Of a stretch of 64,000 nucleotides of DNA, positions 33,801 to 43,960 are shown in pieces. Below the pieces are notes generated by a model, which saw only the letters and a list, made by a program, of their open reading frames with translations, searched no databases and had not been told where the DNA came from. Positions within the stretch are counted from its first letter, which is position 1; each line of letters begins with the position of its first letter. Location of the stretch: contig NW_026262701.1 of assembly GCF_021869535.1 (NCBI RefSeq), forward strand, positions 42,473,278-42,537,277. The letters are read 5' to 3'. The position numbers were made by a program, and so were the translations under genes. Source of the stretch: Mytilus californianus. Taxonomy: Eukaryota; Mollusca; Bivalvia; Mytilida; Mytilidae.

Positions 33801-36100
33801 AATTAACTGTTTTCAAATGATTTAATATTTTAAATAGTAAGGATTTCTATCCCAGAAACAGAGATCACATTAGTTGTATTTGGCAAAACCTTAAGAATTG
33901 TGGGTCCTCAATGCTCTTTAACTTCCAACTTTTTTTGGTCTTTATAAGTTTTTTATTTGAGCGCCATTGATGAGTCTTTTTGTAGACGAAACGCGCGTTT
34001 GGCATATAAAATGTTAAGCCTGGTATCAAAGATGAGTTTATATACGCGTTTCTCAGTGCATTTCATTATACCCTTCACATATTAGCGTATGATTGTCTGG
34101 TTAAAAGTTGTATTAAGTGCAATACAGACAGATACGCTAATTTATTAAAATAAAATGTTTATCTAACGTGTTGACTTGGATATGGGATTTTGTTCCCTTG
34201 ATTTATCTTGTTCGGAATATTAACACTTTCCAAGTAGGACAGCGTTCTGGTACGCTGTGTGGGATGTATAAATACATAGTCAAGTCTTGTGGTATATAAA
34301 TAAACACCCTTAACACAAATTAGGAAATTTATGCCCTGGTGGCCTTCAATAATACAACAGTTTCTTCTAAATTAATCAATTTCAAAATATTCATGAAGGT
34401 TGTATACTTATTTCCACAAACTTTTGGTTATTCACCAATGTTTATTGGTAAATACATTAATAATTACTCTAAATATCAACACAACAATGTCAAAACTGCT
34501 AATTCGCGGAAGCATTTTTTTGTTCTTCCTTCGCCGGGATTCGAACTCATGCTATTGGGATATCGTGACAACACCGCCTGCACTGTGTCTAGCGCTCTAG
34601 ACCACTTGACCACCTAGACTGAACAAAAATTCAGCTTTCGGTGGCCTAGTGTAACTTTTCCTCGTCAGTAGAATCTAGAGTTGTAACACAGTACATGACA
34701 TATTAGGCATGAAGATGGAATTGATTGCAGATTACATTATTTTTTTTGTCGTGAAGGATCGTAAGATGCAGTCCCAAAATTATTATTTGATAAGTACGTC
34801 TAAACAAGTGACAAATTAATATATATTAAAATATTACAAATGTTTTTCCAGAGGGGTTTTAATTCACATAGACGTAGGATTTATACCATTCCATCCATAT
34901 TATAAAAAATCCATTGTATTGAAGCCATCTTATTTTTTAGTTCTGCTCCCTCATTGATCATTCATGTTTGCATATCAACAAATAATTTGCCTTTCTTGAT
35001 GCTATAAATGAATTCATATGGCCAACTCGAAATACTGAGAGCACTACTAAAATAGATCCCCACTCCCCCTACAAAATGAACACACAGTGGTAAGCATTGA
35101 CACAAATTTGGCACTAGTAAGGCTACCACACGTTTAACTAAATTAGTGGCCTTGATTTTTGAATGAATATAATTCTATAACTGTGAAATTGTGAAAAATG
35201 GTCAATTTGCGAAGATATTTTAAAGAATAAAGTTCCATAACTCCGTAATGTTACATCAAAAATTTATAAAAAACAAAACAATAAGGAGCTTATTTTAATA
35301 GATATGAACAAGCCACCAAAGTTCCATGAAAACTGCTGTAAGCATTTTTGAGTTTTTGTCTGAAAACTGGAAATTTTCACCTTTCTTATGAATAATGTCC
35401 CAACACTTCAAAACGTAAAATCAGATTTTTTAAAAAATCTAAAGGGAACTTACGTCAATAGATATAAACATTTCACCAAAGTTTCATGAAGATTGTTGAA
35501 AGCGTTTCCCAGTTATTGTCCGACGTATTGACGACGGACGGACAACGGTATACGGGCGTATAAAAATTGAAGATGTATTTTTAATGTCAATGCAGGTCGA
35601 TTGTTTGTTCACTTCAATTCCCTTTTGTATTAAATAACATCCGTGTTCAATCTGTTTCAGGTTCATCATATCCAACTGGCCAGACAACATCAGGTAAGAC
35701 GATTAGGAAATAAAGCGATTGTTTCAAACTTAATATAAGTTGCTTTACCGAAAAAAATATCTTTTGTTGTTAAAAAACTGTATTTAAATGAAGAAAAAAA
35801 GTGGTAGATTCTACAAATCCACCAACAACTAATCAATATAAATAAACACTATTTTAAATTAAAATAAAACAACTTCAATGATACGCTTAACCCAATAGTC
35901 ACACATAGCTTGTGATTTTAAAATGGGTAAAGCTTGAAAGATTAGATTGCTTTCATAAAATTATTATTTAATTTTGTATTACAGATGCGTTAAATGGTGG
36001 AGAAAAAGCTTGCATCGTAATTGGCTGTGTTATATTAGTAGCATTACTATGTACTTTGCTATATTGTTTACGATTAAGAGAAAAATGTTGTTTTTCATGA
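27811..36100 (+). CDS. Immunoglobulin-superfamily transmembrane receptor, five exons
   Basis: Predicted type I surface protein. Exons: 27811-27865 (signal peptide), 31113-31400 (Ig domain), about 32025-32241 (second Ig-like part), 35661-35693 (stalk) and 35985-36100 (transmembrane helix, tail, TGA). Exon 1 ends phase 1, exons 2 and 4 are phase 1-1, exon 3 ends phase 1 and exon 5 starts phase 1, so the frame holds throughout. Such 1-1 exons are the rule in Ig-receptor genes. A polyadenylation signal AATAAA lies at 36343-36348. The cytoplasmic tail is about ten residues and has no ITIM or ITAM, so signalling would need a partner. The start of exon 3 is unresolved because a family D tail abuts it. 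Ligand and exact family are unknown; an immune or adhesion role is inference. Confidence 0.7.
27995..28155 (-). repeat. Repeat family F, minus fragment
   Basis: GGTTTAGCTAGCTATAAAACCAGG then TTTTATCCACCAT reads as the reverse complement of the family F end near 36565-36620. Found inside intron 1 of the Ig receptor gene. Confidence 0.6.
28170..30305 (+). repeat. Interspersed repeat family A, second copy
   Basis: It opens TAGCTCACCTGAATTGGGCT and closes with GGTGAGCGACAAAGGCTCTT then CAGAGCCTC, a terminal hairpin like that of the copy at 24757. The unit marker CCTCTGAAACTACTG recurs at about 28247 and 29106, with a variant near 29584. GATGGCGGCCATG recurs at 28346 and 29190. It lies in intron 1 of the Ig receptor gene and is split by the fold-back element at 28408-29045. 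Confidence 0.7.
28408..29045. mobile_element. Fold-back element inserted in repeat A
   Basis: Left segment 28668-28805 and right segment 28863-29036 are reverse complements with breaks: AAGTACTTGG.GACAGGA versus TCCTGTCACCAAGTACCT, TTTTTCTGTATACTAT versus ATAGTATACAGAAAAA, AAATAAAGTGTATTTG versus CAAATACACTTTATTT, and CGGCGGTCACTGATA versus TATCAGTGACCGCCG. The tip holds a direct duplication of TTTACTATCCACGGCGGTCA (28764 and 28814). The 5' part from TCTATACTATTAAATGAG (28408) belongs to the insertion, since repeat A is interrupted there. Confidence 0.7.
30306..31112. other. Intron 1, 3' part
   Basis: AT-rich intronic sequence. It ends CTTTGTTTTCAG at 31112, the acceptor of exon 2. No other feature was recognised. 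Confidence 0.45.
31113..31400 (+). CDS. Ig receptor exon 2: Ig domain
   Basis: 288 bp, phase 1-1, bounded by TTTTCAG and GTGAGT. The 96 residues show the Ig core: FVLACQ (B-strand Cys), ATWSS (C-strand Trp) and EKDDHTKWTC (the D-x-x-x-[YW]-x-C of the F strand). An extra pair of Cys occurs in ITCTSEGFC. NSSG is an N-glycosylation site. Length and phase match a single V/I-type domain encoded by one exon. Confidence 0.75.
31853..32024 (+). repeat. PLE 3' tail (family D) next to Ig exon 3
   Basis: The stretch TTTTTGGTGGGGTTCGTGTT through TTTTCTATGTTGTGTCAT to CTCTGGTATCTTTCGTCCCT matches the tails at 46330-46505 and 59815-59990. It is 5'-truncated and lacks the GGGTGCCACATGTGG start. Sequence coding for exon 3 begins within about 15 bp of its end. 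Confidence 0.75.
32025..32241 (+). CDS. Ig receptor exon 3: second Ig-like part
   Basis: The frame reads SIILTCAMFSKVNNDTVYLE, then DCVIYQYCISS, ending TLMLTK with donor AAAAG|GTAAGT (32241/32242). It ends phase 1 and joins exon 4 as K-G-S-S-Y. LTC resembles a B-strand Cys, but the F-strand motif is absent, so this is a short or degenerate domain. No AG in the correct phase with a good pyrimidine tract lies upstream; the family D tail probably displaced the original acceptor. Start coordinate is approximate. Confidence 0.55.
32203..32432 (+). repeat. Duplicated exon 3 end and splice donor
   Basis: AACACTTATATATGGATTAC... through GTTAACAAAAGGTAAGTTGA and ACATGATCAGCAAGATACAG (32203-32290) recurs at 32346-32432 with GTTAACAAAAGGTAAATTGA and ACATGATCAGAAGATACAGA. 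A partial third copy lies at 32300-32340. The second copy keeps a GTAAAT donor-like site. Confidence 0.75.
32433..33734. other. Intron 3, first part
   Basis: AT-rich intronic DNA of the Ig gene. The frame 33053-33241 has no recognisable motif. Nothing else supported. Confidence 0.4.
33735..34040 (+). repeat. Family G repeat, plus copy
   Basis: CACCAGCCCGTAGTCGTTAC, GTATTTGGCAAAACCTTAAG, CTCAATGCTCTTTAACTT and GTAGACGAAACGCGCGTTTG follow the family G order of 17750-18035. It is located in intron 3. Confidence 0.7.
34430..34618 (-). repeat. tRNA-derived SINE
   Basis: On the minus strand a polymerase-III A-box-like TGGTCAAGTGG (34602-34612) is followed about 55 nt later by a B-box GAGTTCGAATCCC (34536-34548), the layout of a tRNA-derived promoter. 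The body continues to about 34430 without coding. The head does not fold as a clean functional tRNA, so a SINE is preferred over a tRNA gene. Its 3' limit is uncertain. Confidence 0.7.
34619..35139. other. Intron 3, no further feature
   Basis: AT-rich intronic sequence; nothing recognisable. Confidence 0.4.
35140..35575 (+). repeat. Interspersed repeat family H
   Basis: Runs from AATATAATTCTATAACTGTG through AAGGAGCTTATTTTAATAGA and CACCAAAGTTTCATGAAGAT to GACGGACGGACAACGGTATA then CGGGCGTATAAAAA. It holds two loosely similar halves, each with a CCACCAAAGTT or CACCAAAGTT phrase. I recognise it as a widespread bivalve repeat; class unknown. Confidence 0.6.
35661..35693 (+). CDS. Ig receptor exon 4: stalk
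   Basis: A 33-bp mini-exon between TCTGTTTCAG and CAG|GTAAGA, phase 1-1, encoding SSYPTGQTTS. Ser/Thr-rich, suiting a short glycosylated stalk before the membrane. Confidence 0.7.
35985..36100 (+). CDS. Ig receptor exon 5: transmembrane and tail
   Basis: After TTGTATTACAG the phase-1 frame gives DALNGGEKA, the hydrophobic helix CIVIGCVILVALLCTLLYCL, then the basic stop-transfer and tail RLREKCCFS and TGA at 36098-36100. Cysteines at the inner membrane face could be acylated. Confidence 0.75.
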
Positions 36101-36342
36101 TAATTATTCAGTTTCACTTTAAAATAGGTAACCTTGTTTAACCGATGTACCCATTTTTTTTTATTAAAAAAAATATGAAAACAAGACCGCTTTTCATATG
36201 TAAGTCTTCTCAACTGGTTAATATTAGAGAAAAATTGATTCCTAGTTATACGAAGTATCCAAGTCAACAGAAGTAAGCAGTCATGTTATCTTATTACAAT
36301 GATAAATTATATAGAGAGGTGTCATCTTTTATCAGAAACCTA

Positions 36343-36348
36343 AATAAA
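36343..36348 (+). terminator. Polyadenylation signal AATAAA
   Basis: AATAAA lies about 245 bp after the TGA of the Ig receptor gene on the same strand. Placement is plausible but no transcript evidence is available. Confidence 0.45.
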
Positions 36349-36414
36349 TTATTGTGATATGTATATTGTTTTATTAAATGTTTATTGTTTTACACATATA
36401 TGTGTCTGAGTGTT

Positions 36415-36645
36415 GCTTTATAAAAAGTCAAATAACAAAAATACCGAACTCCAAGGAAAATTTAAAACGGAAAGTCCCTTATCAAGTGGCAAAATGAAAA
36501 GGCTCAAAAACATCAAACAAAGGAAAAACAAATCATACTTGGTACAGGCATTTCCTTATGTAAAAAATGGTGGATTAAACCTGGTTTTATACAATGTAGC
36601 TAGCTAAACCTCACATTTTTATGACAGTTATAAAATCTTGAAACA
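36415..36645 (+). repeat. Interspersed repeat family F, copy 1
   Basis: Holds CCGAACTCCAAGGAAAATTT, AACGGAAAGTCCCTTATCAA, CTTGGTACAGGCATTTCCTT and AAATGGTGGATTAAACCTGG then TTTTATACAATGTAGCTAGC. A second copy is at 37220-37400. The open frame through it (36410-36607) is incidental. Confidence 0.7.
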
Positions 36646-37219
36646 CAAGACTGTTTGAATCGTTCGAACTCTAAACGGAACATGAACGCAAACATCTCCT
36701 ATTTCCCATGCAAATCCAGACTCTCTCAAAATTAACGATATTGAATGAATATCCTAATGGAACAAGTTATTACCAACCTTATAATTTTGTAATATACGTC
36801 GCTCAAGTTCAAATTAAGTTTTCAAAGACTTAAACCATACACTGGAATTTCCGTTACTATAATAGAATATTTAGGTGGTAAAAAGCGATAGAAATACTAT
36901 TTTAAACCATCGCGTGATTCTCAAAATTCATGTCTAAATGTTCTTTATCATTTTTATCATTATATTACGTAAATACACGCATCCCTTACTCATTATACGA
37001 TTGATATGGGTTATATATCTTGAGTAACACACTTTATTTTTAATGTAATTTTCATGATTGTGCACATCAAATGAAACGACTAAATTTTCATAGAAGTTTT
37101 ACAGCTGGTACGGTATGGACGAACGGACGGATGTACAAACCAGAAAATATCATATCCCTACTATCATAAGCTGGGTATAAAACTAACAGGATGCTTAAAC
37201 TTTTATGAAATATTCTATA
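36646..37219. other. No gene recognised
   Basis: AT-rich DNA between two family F copies. A GGACGAACGGACGGATGTAC phrase near 37117 resembles the end of repeat family H. Confidence 0.4.
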
Positions 37220-37400
37220 CATAAAAAGTAAATAGCAAAAATACCGAAGTCCAAGGAAAATTCAAAACGGAAAGTCCTTTCTCAAATGTCAAAATAAAAA
37301 GCTTGAACACACCAAACGAATTGAAAACAACTGTAATATTCCTCACTTGGTACAGGCATTTTCTTCTGCAGAAAATGGTGGCTTAAACCTCAAAATTATT
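37220..37400 (+). repeat. Interspersed repeat family F, copy 2
   Basis: CCGAAGTCCAAGGAAAATTC, AACGGAAAGTCCTTTCTCAA, CTTGGTACAGGCATTTTCTT and AAAATGGTGGCTTAAACCTC follow the order of the copy at 36415. The GTAGCTAGC end is missing. Confidence 0.7.
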
Positions 37401-38600
37401 TGTAAGTTTGAAGTCAAAAATGTCTAAAAAACTATTTTTGGGCAATGACGTTAATGTAAACGTGATGATCCAATCATCATTATAATCAAAGACAAGGAAT
37501 AAAATAACTAGTCTTAGTGTAATTATAAATTTTCATCTTGAAAATGCATTTTCATAAATAAAATTTAACAAGATTCTACGGAAATATGAAAAAGTAATAT
37601 CTGATAAATGCATTAATGACCTGAATTTCTGCCTTAGACAAAAGCATTTTGATATTTCCTTAAAATATCCTATAGAAGTAAGTCGGGTACACCTTTATTC
37701 GAGCTTGTTTAAAACTCCGTTTTCAACTTTTAAATTATAAAACCAAATAAAATTTTAATTTTGAGAAATTTTAAATTGCAAATTTGACGCGAGTTTAACG
37801 TTGTGATAAAAGTGAGGCATTTTAATCATCTTGTTGCCGGAGGGACACATATGTCTATACATTTAATTGATTCAACATGTTCAAGCACCTGTTCATTACT
37901 ATATTCCTTTGAAATAAAACACCAACGATATCAATGCTAACACAGTGTAATCTTGGATATATACTTTTATTTTCCGATTATTGAAGATTTTCGTCGATTT
38001 ATAGCAAATTTTCAATAATGATATATTTTTTATTATAATCGATAATCGGAACATCATTGATGATGACGATAATGACGTTGATGACAATGATAAGGCATAT
38101 AACATGTATAACATACCTGTGTTTCAACTAACCCCCAATTTTTGGTGCCTTTCCTAAAGTGTTTTGTCATTCATGAAAAAGCGCTAATAACCGAACTGGT
38201 TTACCTGTTAAAACCAGTCTAAACGTTTTGAAAAGTATAATTGCTTTCCTACTTACCGACACTAACGTTCCTTGGCATAGTAGAGGAAACAAGTTTTATT
38301 TTTGTAGGCCTAATAATTGCATTGATCGATGAGGAAAAGGGTATGATATTGATAATGACAGTGATATGATGATGATGACTATCTATGTTCTCTCTACCCC
38401 TGTTCTTTCTTCTATGTCTTATTCTACAGTTTAATATTTAATTCAGATTGCGCTATATTTTCTGCATACACCTCTGCTATAACAATGATCACATTCAGAT
38501 TTAAATTTTCTTCCGTAACTTCTACTTGTTTCTTATCATGTGATTTCGTTTGCCTTTTCTTTCTAGCTAATTGTTTGTTATTCTTAACTTCAAGTTTCTC
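37401..38600. other. No gene; short GAT-rich tracts
   Basis: AT-rich sequence with imperfect GAT/GAC triplet runs at about 38050-38095 and 38330-38382. No coding domain found. Confidence 0.45.
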
Positions 38601-38603
38601 AAT

Positions 38604-38780
38604 TCATTTGGAGTTCAGGGAAAGATAATTGTAGGTTCTTCTTAGGGAATGGAAGATCTGATCCACAGATTGTAAAAATTGTGATGTATGAGGTGAAATA
38701 CTAAATATATCAACCCCATTTTCTATTACCAAGTTCATTATTTGAAGCGATAAACGTGAAAAAAATCTCTCAAACCAGTC
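38604..38780 (-). pseudogene. Pogo/DDE-1-like transposase fragment
   Basis: The minus-strand frame reads LLVDWFERFFSRLSLQIMNL then ENGVDIFSISPHTSQFLQSV then DQIF. This follows the DDE-1 order LLxDG..SH, E.......P.HTSH.LQPLD of pogo/Tigger/jerky-type transposases, where the second catalytic Asp sits in the first block. Here DG is DW and QPLD is QSVD, so it is an inactive relic. Flanking domains were not found. Confidence 0.5.
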
Positions 38781-38899
38781 TACTAACAACTCTCTTGTTA
38801 TATATAACCATTTTCTGATGAGAATAACAATCATGGGGAATTTCAGCAGCATATGTACGAGTGCTTTTGTGTAAGTAAGCATGTATGACATTAGATTGC

Positions 38900-40594
38900 C
38901 TACAACTCGTAAACATGCTAATACGGTAATGCAATAATTGCGTTTAATAGTATGAAATACTTAACTGTTGATTGTGTGTTTTCCTATTGTTTTTGCATTA
39001 TTTTTAGACGGAGTTTTCAATGAAGAAAAACTTTTTAAAGCAAAGGACAACGCGAAAGTTTGCAGAAGCTTTCTCGTGAGGCCAAATTCTCTTCCTGTCA
39101 TATATGTTTCATATTTTGCAAGGTAGGAGTCTTGAATAGATGTTAGGTAAAGTGGTAGTCCTCTTGAGTAGTTAACTAATGATTTTCCGTGAAATTTGTA
39201 CTTTTTTGAGATGTTTTTGTCAGTATGCCTTTTTCATTATGTCTAATGCTTTTCCAAGTTGCACCTCACTGTTACTTTTGTCTGTTTTTTTTCTGGGATT
39301 TTACGTTGATTTTAGATATATGCAATTGATGTGCTATTTTTGGTGTATTTTGTAATGGTATGTAGTTGATGTTAAATGAAAGGAACAAACAATGCAATAT
39401 ACCAATGTTCAGCACAGAAATAACAGTCACTTTAAGATTCTAGGGTTAAACTTGCCGTGTCATTGAACTTTGGCCTACATTATTGTTAATATTTATTAAG
39501 AAGTTATGGTTTCAACTAAGGTTAATTTTACCGTTCCTTTAAGATCAATTTTGGTCAAATAGCTTCTCAAGAGTTGATACGTCCTTAGCTTAAAAATTTT
39601 TGAATCTTAGCAATCGTGATGAAGGTAAATCCAGAAAAGCACATCCAATCACAAAATTTATTAAAAGTTGAATAGCCAAATCCATAAACTACTTGTGAAA
39701 AAATGTACTTGTTCTATTTGTTGGTACAACACAATCCAACATGCGGCTATACTAAGTCTTTTGAGCGGATCAAAATTGCATCTTTGGGACAAAAGACCAA
39801 GAAACAAACAGCGTTTTTGAATGGCTCTATTTGATGTCTTACGAGTAATAAATATGCTGGCAGGAAGGACAGCTACAAGCACCAAAAACACTTTTTTTCG
39901 ATGAGGGTAAATATTTCGAGGTCTTATTTTTAATTCGTATATCCAATGCCTTCAAGAACTCAAATATCCACTTGCAACTTTAATTGCCCACGTTTAGACA
40001 ATTACCCGGTATGTCCGTAATATGATACCGGATAGCTTTACTCTGAAACTACAGTATTACAAATGTAGTGTAATAGTCTCATTTGTTCTTAAAGTATACA
40101 TCAGTGATCCTAAATACTACAAAGGTTTGTTAATGGTATATTATATTAACTTTGTATATTTACATGTTGTTTTTTTTATGCTATAAAAACTGCCGATCGA
40201 ATTACAAAAATAATATACAAAAGGGCATGTGTGACTTTTAATTACACCATTCTCGTTTAAAAAAAAGATTCACCAACACGCCATTCCATTTCCATAAACA
40301 ATGAACCATCGACAACCGTTGATTTTATTTGTGACTTTAACAAATACTAGCTTTTGAATTGACTTTAGTATGTATATGAAAGGTAAAACTTCACCAATGC
40401 GATGTGCAATGGTCAAAATGTGAAAAGAAAAGACGCGAGTAGACAAAACAATGTTTGCTGAACAAAGACATTTCTCTTTCACCCTGTGTTCAGTCATCTA
40501 AGAATCTTGAAACTATATGAAAAATAGACTACAAATTATTATTTAACTATAGTTAACGGACTCGGTAATGCAGTTGCTCTAGATATTTATATTT
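38900..40594. other. No gene recognised
   Basis: AT-rich DNA. The minus-strand frames 39661-39891 and 40270-40497 have no recognisable domain. Confidence 0.4.
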
Positions 40595-40597
40595 TCA

Positions 40598-40735
40598 GAG
40601 CATGGTCCTCTTTCTACACGAGGCATCGGATTTAACTTCAAAATTCTGACCGGACGCGGCTGCGAATTAAAAACCCCGTTCAGCGAAAACGATTTTACTG
40701 CTGGTCGAGAGAAAGACCATGGGATAACCATATTA
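40598..40735 (+). repeat. Retroposon family C fragment
   Basis: GAGGCATCGGATTTAACTTC, ATTCTGACCGGACGCGGCTG and TTTTACTGCTGGTCG match the middle-to-end part of the full copy at 61755-62177. The rest is absent. Confidence 0.65.
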
Positions 40736-40749
40736 TTTGACCCCTAGTT

Positions 40750-42790
40750 AACCCGTTGAGTGTTGTAGATTGGGAATGCATGCAGAAAAAACTGTTTCAC
40801 ATATACTAAAAATGTCAGCGTTGACAATAAGATGTAAATATTTTATTTATAATACAAGAGATTGACCTCAAATTGTTCTTGGAGTTTCACCATGAAATCA
40901 GAGCTTTAGTTTATTTGAAAGATCTTATTATATAAATTCAGATAAACAATGGTTGTCGAATACCTACGAAATTTCGTAAAACTTCTATGAAAAGATGAAA
41001 AAAAATAATGAAGAAATTTTACCATCAATGCAAATTACAAAATGAGGTTTAAACTTAAGCTCGACTTGTCCTCAGTTCACTCAATCACTGGATACATATA
41101 ATAATTTTTTTAACCTTTTGAAGAAAGCCATTCTTCCACCTCAAGATGTTATGTTGGGACTTGGTCAAGCGAAGTTCCATTGAAAACCATGTTTTTGTAC
41201 TTTCACGCACCTGCTTTCGGCTATGATTCACTTTTTGATTATTTTAAAGTTTGACACCGGTTCGCACCTTTCTAACTCAATTTGATATGCTTTTAGTGTT
41301 TTATTCATTCTGTTTTCAACCATTTTTATTTGTGTATAATCGAGATATCTTATGAAGTTAACCTTCATTTTCGTACATCAGCCGCCATTTCAGTCAAAGT
41401 GACTTTTGTGTATTTATTATGAAAATTAGTTTGACTGTGTGTAACCTCGGGCGAAAAACGTACCGCAACCGCAAGTGGATGGATACTATATCGATTGGAG
41501 ATAGATTTTTACATGATTATTGTATGAAAGCATTATCAATCATGATTGTGAATTGTACAAACTTAAAGATGATTTTTTGGTTCCGTAATATGTTGTTTAC
41601 GTTCAATTGTATTTACAGTTCATGCCCGTTTCTAGTTTCCCCGTTGAAACCGTTCGTTACCTCGTTAAGTCTACCCGGGAATATAAACCTTGCACCCGTT
41701 TGCCGGGGGCGCTTCCTCCGTAGTCAGGCCTCCAGATACATTGTCAGATTTTCGGTCAAAATTAAGACATATTATTAAGTATCTGTTGGCTGAGTTATTC
41801 CAGCAATCAGAGAGAACCTACTTTTTAAGATAGAAATATTATGAAGCTAGGATAATTAAATTTCACTTTTTTAAATACTCTTGATCACATCAGATTGTGA
41901 TTAAAGTCTGCTCTCTTCTACTAATTCCAGAAGGCTGAGGTTAATTGAGTGATAACAAGGTACTGTTTTAAATGTATAATTCATTAGAAGGCAAAATATG
42001 TAAAACAAAACTAAAATATATAAGTTATTGGGTAGTTGGTTGAAAAAGGTGACAAATAAATGGATACATTGGTAGTTAGATCTAAAGTATATAGTAATTC
42101 AAGATTATTTGGTAATACTTCTGAAAAGTTGATCAAAATTCAATAAGATTCACTTTGTAATTCGAATGAAATGTTTTGTTAATAATACAAAATTATGCTC
42201 ACAACTACTCCTACTTACTAATCAGTAAACTTGCATAATACTTGTCGGTGTAATAACACTGTCGAATTTTCGAAATTTAATATAAGGAGACCATAGAGTG
42301 AGAAGTCTGTCCAAGATTTTGCTGCAGAATTGAAAGGTCGTACGACAAAAGCTACCCCCATAGGGACAAGAGGATTAACTTAGAACCTTCCTTTAAGGGC
42401 TTTTTTAATTAAAATGTCAGAATACATGTTGCTTTGAATAGAGAGCCAGATTCTATAGAAGAGAAAGTATATTTTACTATACAATACCAAGAATTTTGTC
42501 GTTGCCTCAAGAAGACCATGAATATTTAAAAAGTTAACAAACAGGAACCGAAAACCAGCTCGGCAAATATAGCAACTGAATAATGCACTCGAGGTTTGAT
42601 CACAGCCCTTAGCTAATAAAGGATGATTTATTTGTGTAAATTGTGACCAATTTAGTTATATTGCCAGACAAAATTTTGTTTTTCTTTGCGGTTGTCAAAC
42701 TTCGTTGATATTTAAAGAGACATTTAATCTTTGTGAAATAAACTTAATTTTTTGTACCGATCACAGTTCAGTTCTGCGTTTTGGTCCGTT
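40750..42790. other. No gene; small dispersed repeat at 41155-41225
   Basis: ACTTGGTCAAGCGAAGTTCC...ACTTTCACGCACCTGCTTTC near 41160-41220 recurs at 47670-47720. The frame 41419-41778 has no recognisable motif. Otherwise AT-rich. Confidence 0.4.
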
Positions 42791-42797
42791 TCGCAGT

Positions 42798-43060
42798 CAC
42801 TAGACATGGTATATCATAGATACTTGGTCAGTAGATAGACATTGGGTAGTACTACAGGGTTCATTATTAATTAGGTCACTTTGGCCTTCATTTGAAGCAT
42901 AAATGACTCTGGTTAAGTTTTGCGTTGAGGACCATTTCTTAGATACTGAACATGGTATAGCATTTGTATTGGGTCAGTGGATTGCTCTTTGGTAGTACTA
43001 CAGGGTTTACTACTAATAAGGTCATTGTGACCTACATTTTACACATGAACGACTTAAGTT
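42798..43060. repeat. Two-unit tandem duplication, 146-bp period
   Basis: ACATGGTATATCATAGATAC ... GGTAGTACTACAGGGTTCAT ... AGGTCACTTTGGCC recurs as ACATGGTATAGCATTTGTAT ... GGTAGTACTACAGGGTTTAC ... AGGTCATTGTGACC. The GGTAGTACTACAGGGTT words are at about 42845 and 42991. Confidence 0.7.
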
Positions 43061-43657
43061 AGATATTTTCGATTTCAATATTACTAGTTTATAATCGCTT
43101 TCATTTTTAAAGTTTGACCCTTGACCGTCCGTTCGATTATCATTGCAAAGCTTGAACGGGGGCATTCGTGTTCTCGGACACATTAAATTGTTCTTTGATT
43201 CAGAAGAAAGTACTACAGCTGTTGATGGCCCAATCCCGTTTTTGATAACACTGCAGGCAAAAAGCACACCTAACCTGAACGATTCATCAGGTATTGTAAT
43301 TTGGTTTGGTTACTTATAAATATCAATCATGTTGAAGCCGACGTACATGGTGACCCCTAGATGATGACATGAGATAAATTAAGTGTTCTTTCTCAAAAAA
43401 AAAAAAAGAAAAAAAAAAAGAAAATATTTCAGCGCACCTTAATCAAATGTAATTTGCTGTGGTAAAATAAAACCCCCTCTGCATGAAATCTGCTATGAAT
43501 TCTTTCTCATCATCGTAAATATAACGTTGGCATATCTTTGAACGGTATTATGTTCTATTAATCAGTTATCACCTCATGAACTACATGTATTTGTAAAATA
43601 TATCATATCAATAAATTTTCTGGACAGAAATTATTTTATCTTTGCTTTCATTTTACA
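43061..43657. other. No gene; A-rich tract
   Basis: An A-rich run with few G lies near 43397-43422. The sequence ends in ATTTTACAG, which serves as an acceptor-like site for the zinc-finger relic. Confidence 0.4.
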
Positions 43658-43760
43658 GCTAAACATGTATGTGATGTATGTGACAAACGTTACCGATCCA
43701 AAGAAGGGATGTTGGACCATACGAACCGAGAGCATGGAACACCAAATTTCACATGTACTC
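43658..43760 (+). pseudogene. C2H2 zinc-finger relic, exon-like
   Basis: After TCATTTTACAG the frame reads KHVCDVCDKRYRSKEGMLDH then TNREH, a complete C2H2 finger. FTCTQCRK follows, the start of a second finger, and is cut by TAA. The downstream bases still resemble finger residues in shifted frames. Same-strand finger relics continue at 45000-45240. Confidence 0.65.
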
Positions 43761-43960
43761 AGTGCCGAAAATAATTCATTTCCGGCACACACAATGACAC
43801 AAAACATCGAACAACACGGACTCATAGAAATCAGAATATTTATTAATGTTGTACAAATAGTTAAGAATGAACACATATCAAGAATATTCATATATTATAA
43901 TCGCAGACCGACTCCAAAGACATTTTTTTTGCAAAATTGCAGCTTGATATGAGGGGCTAA

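Noticed and set aside
34530-34618. Functional tRNA gene
   Set aside because: A and B boxes are present, but the cloverleaf pairing and 3' end are not convincing and the transcript would continue into a repeat body; SINE preferred.
41419-41778. 119-residue open frame
   Set aside because: No domain, low-complexity AT-driven composition in the first half, and no neighbouring exons.
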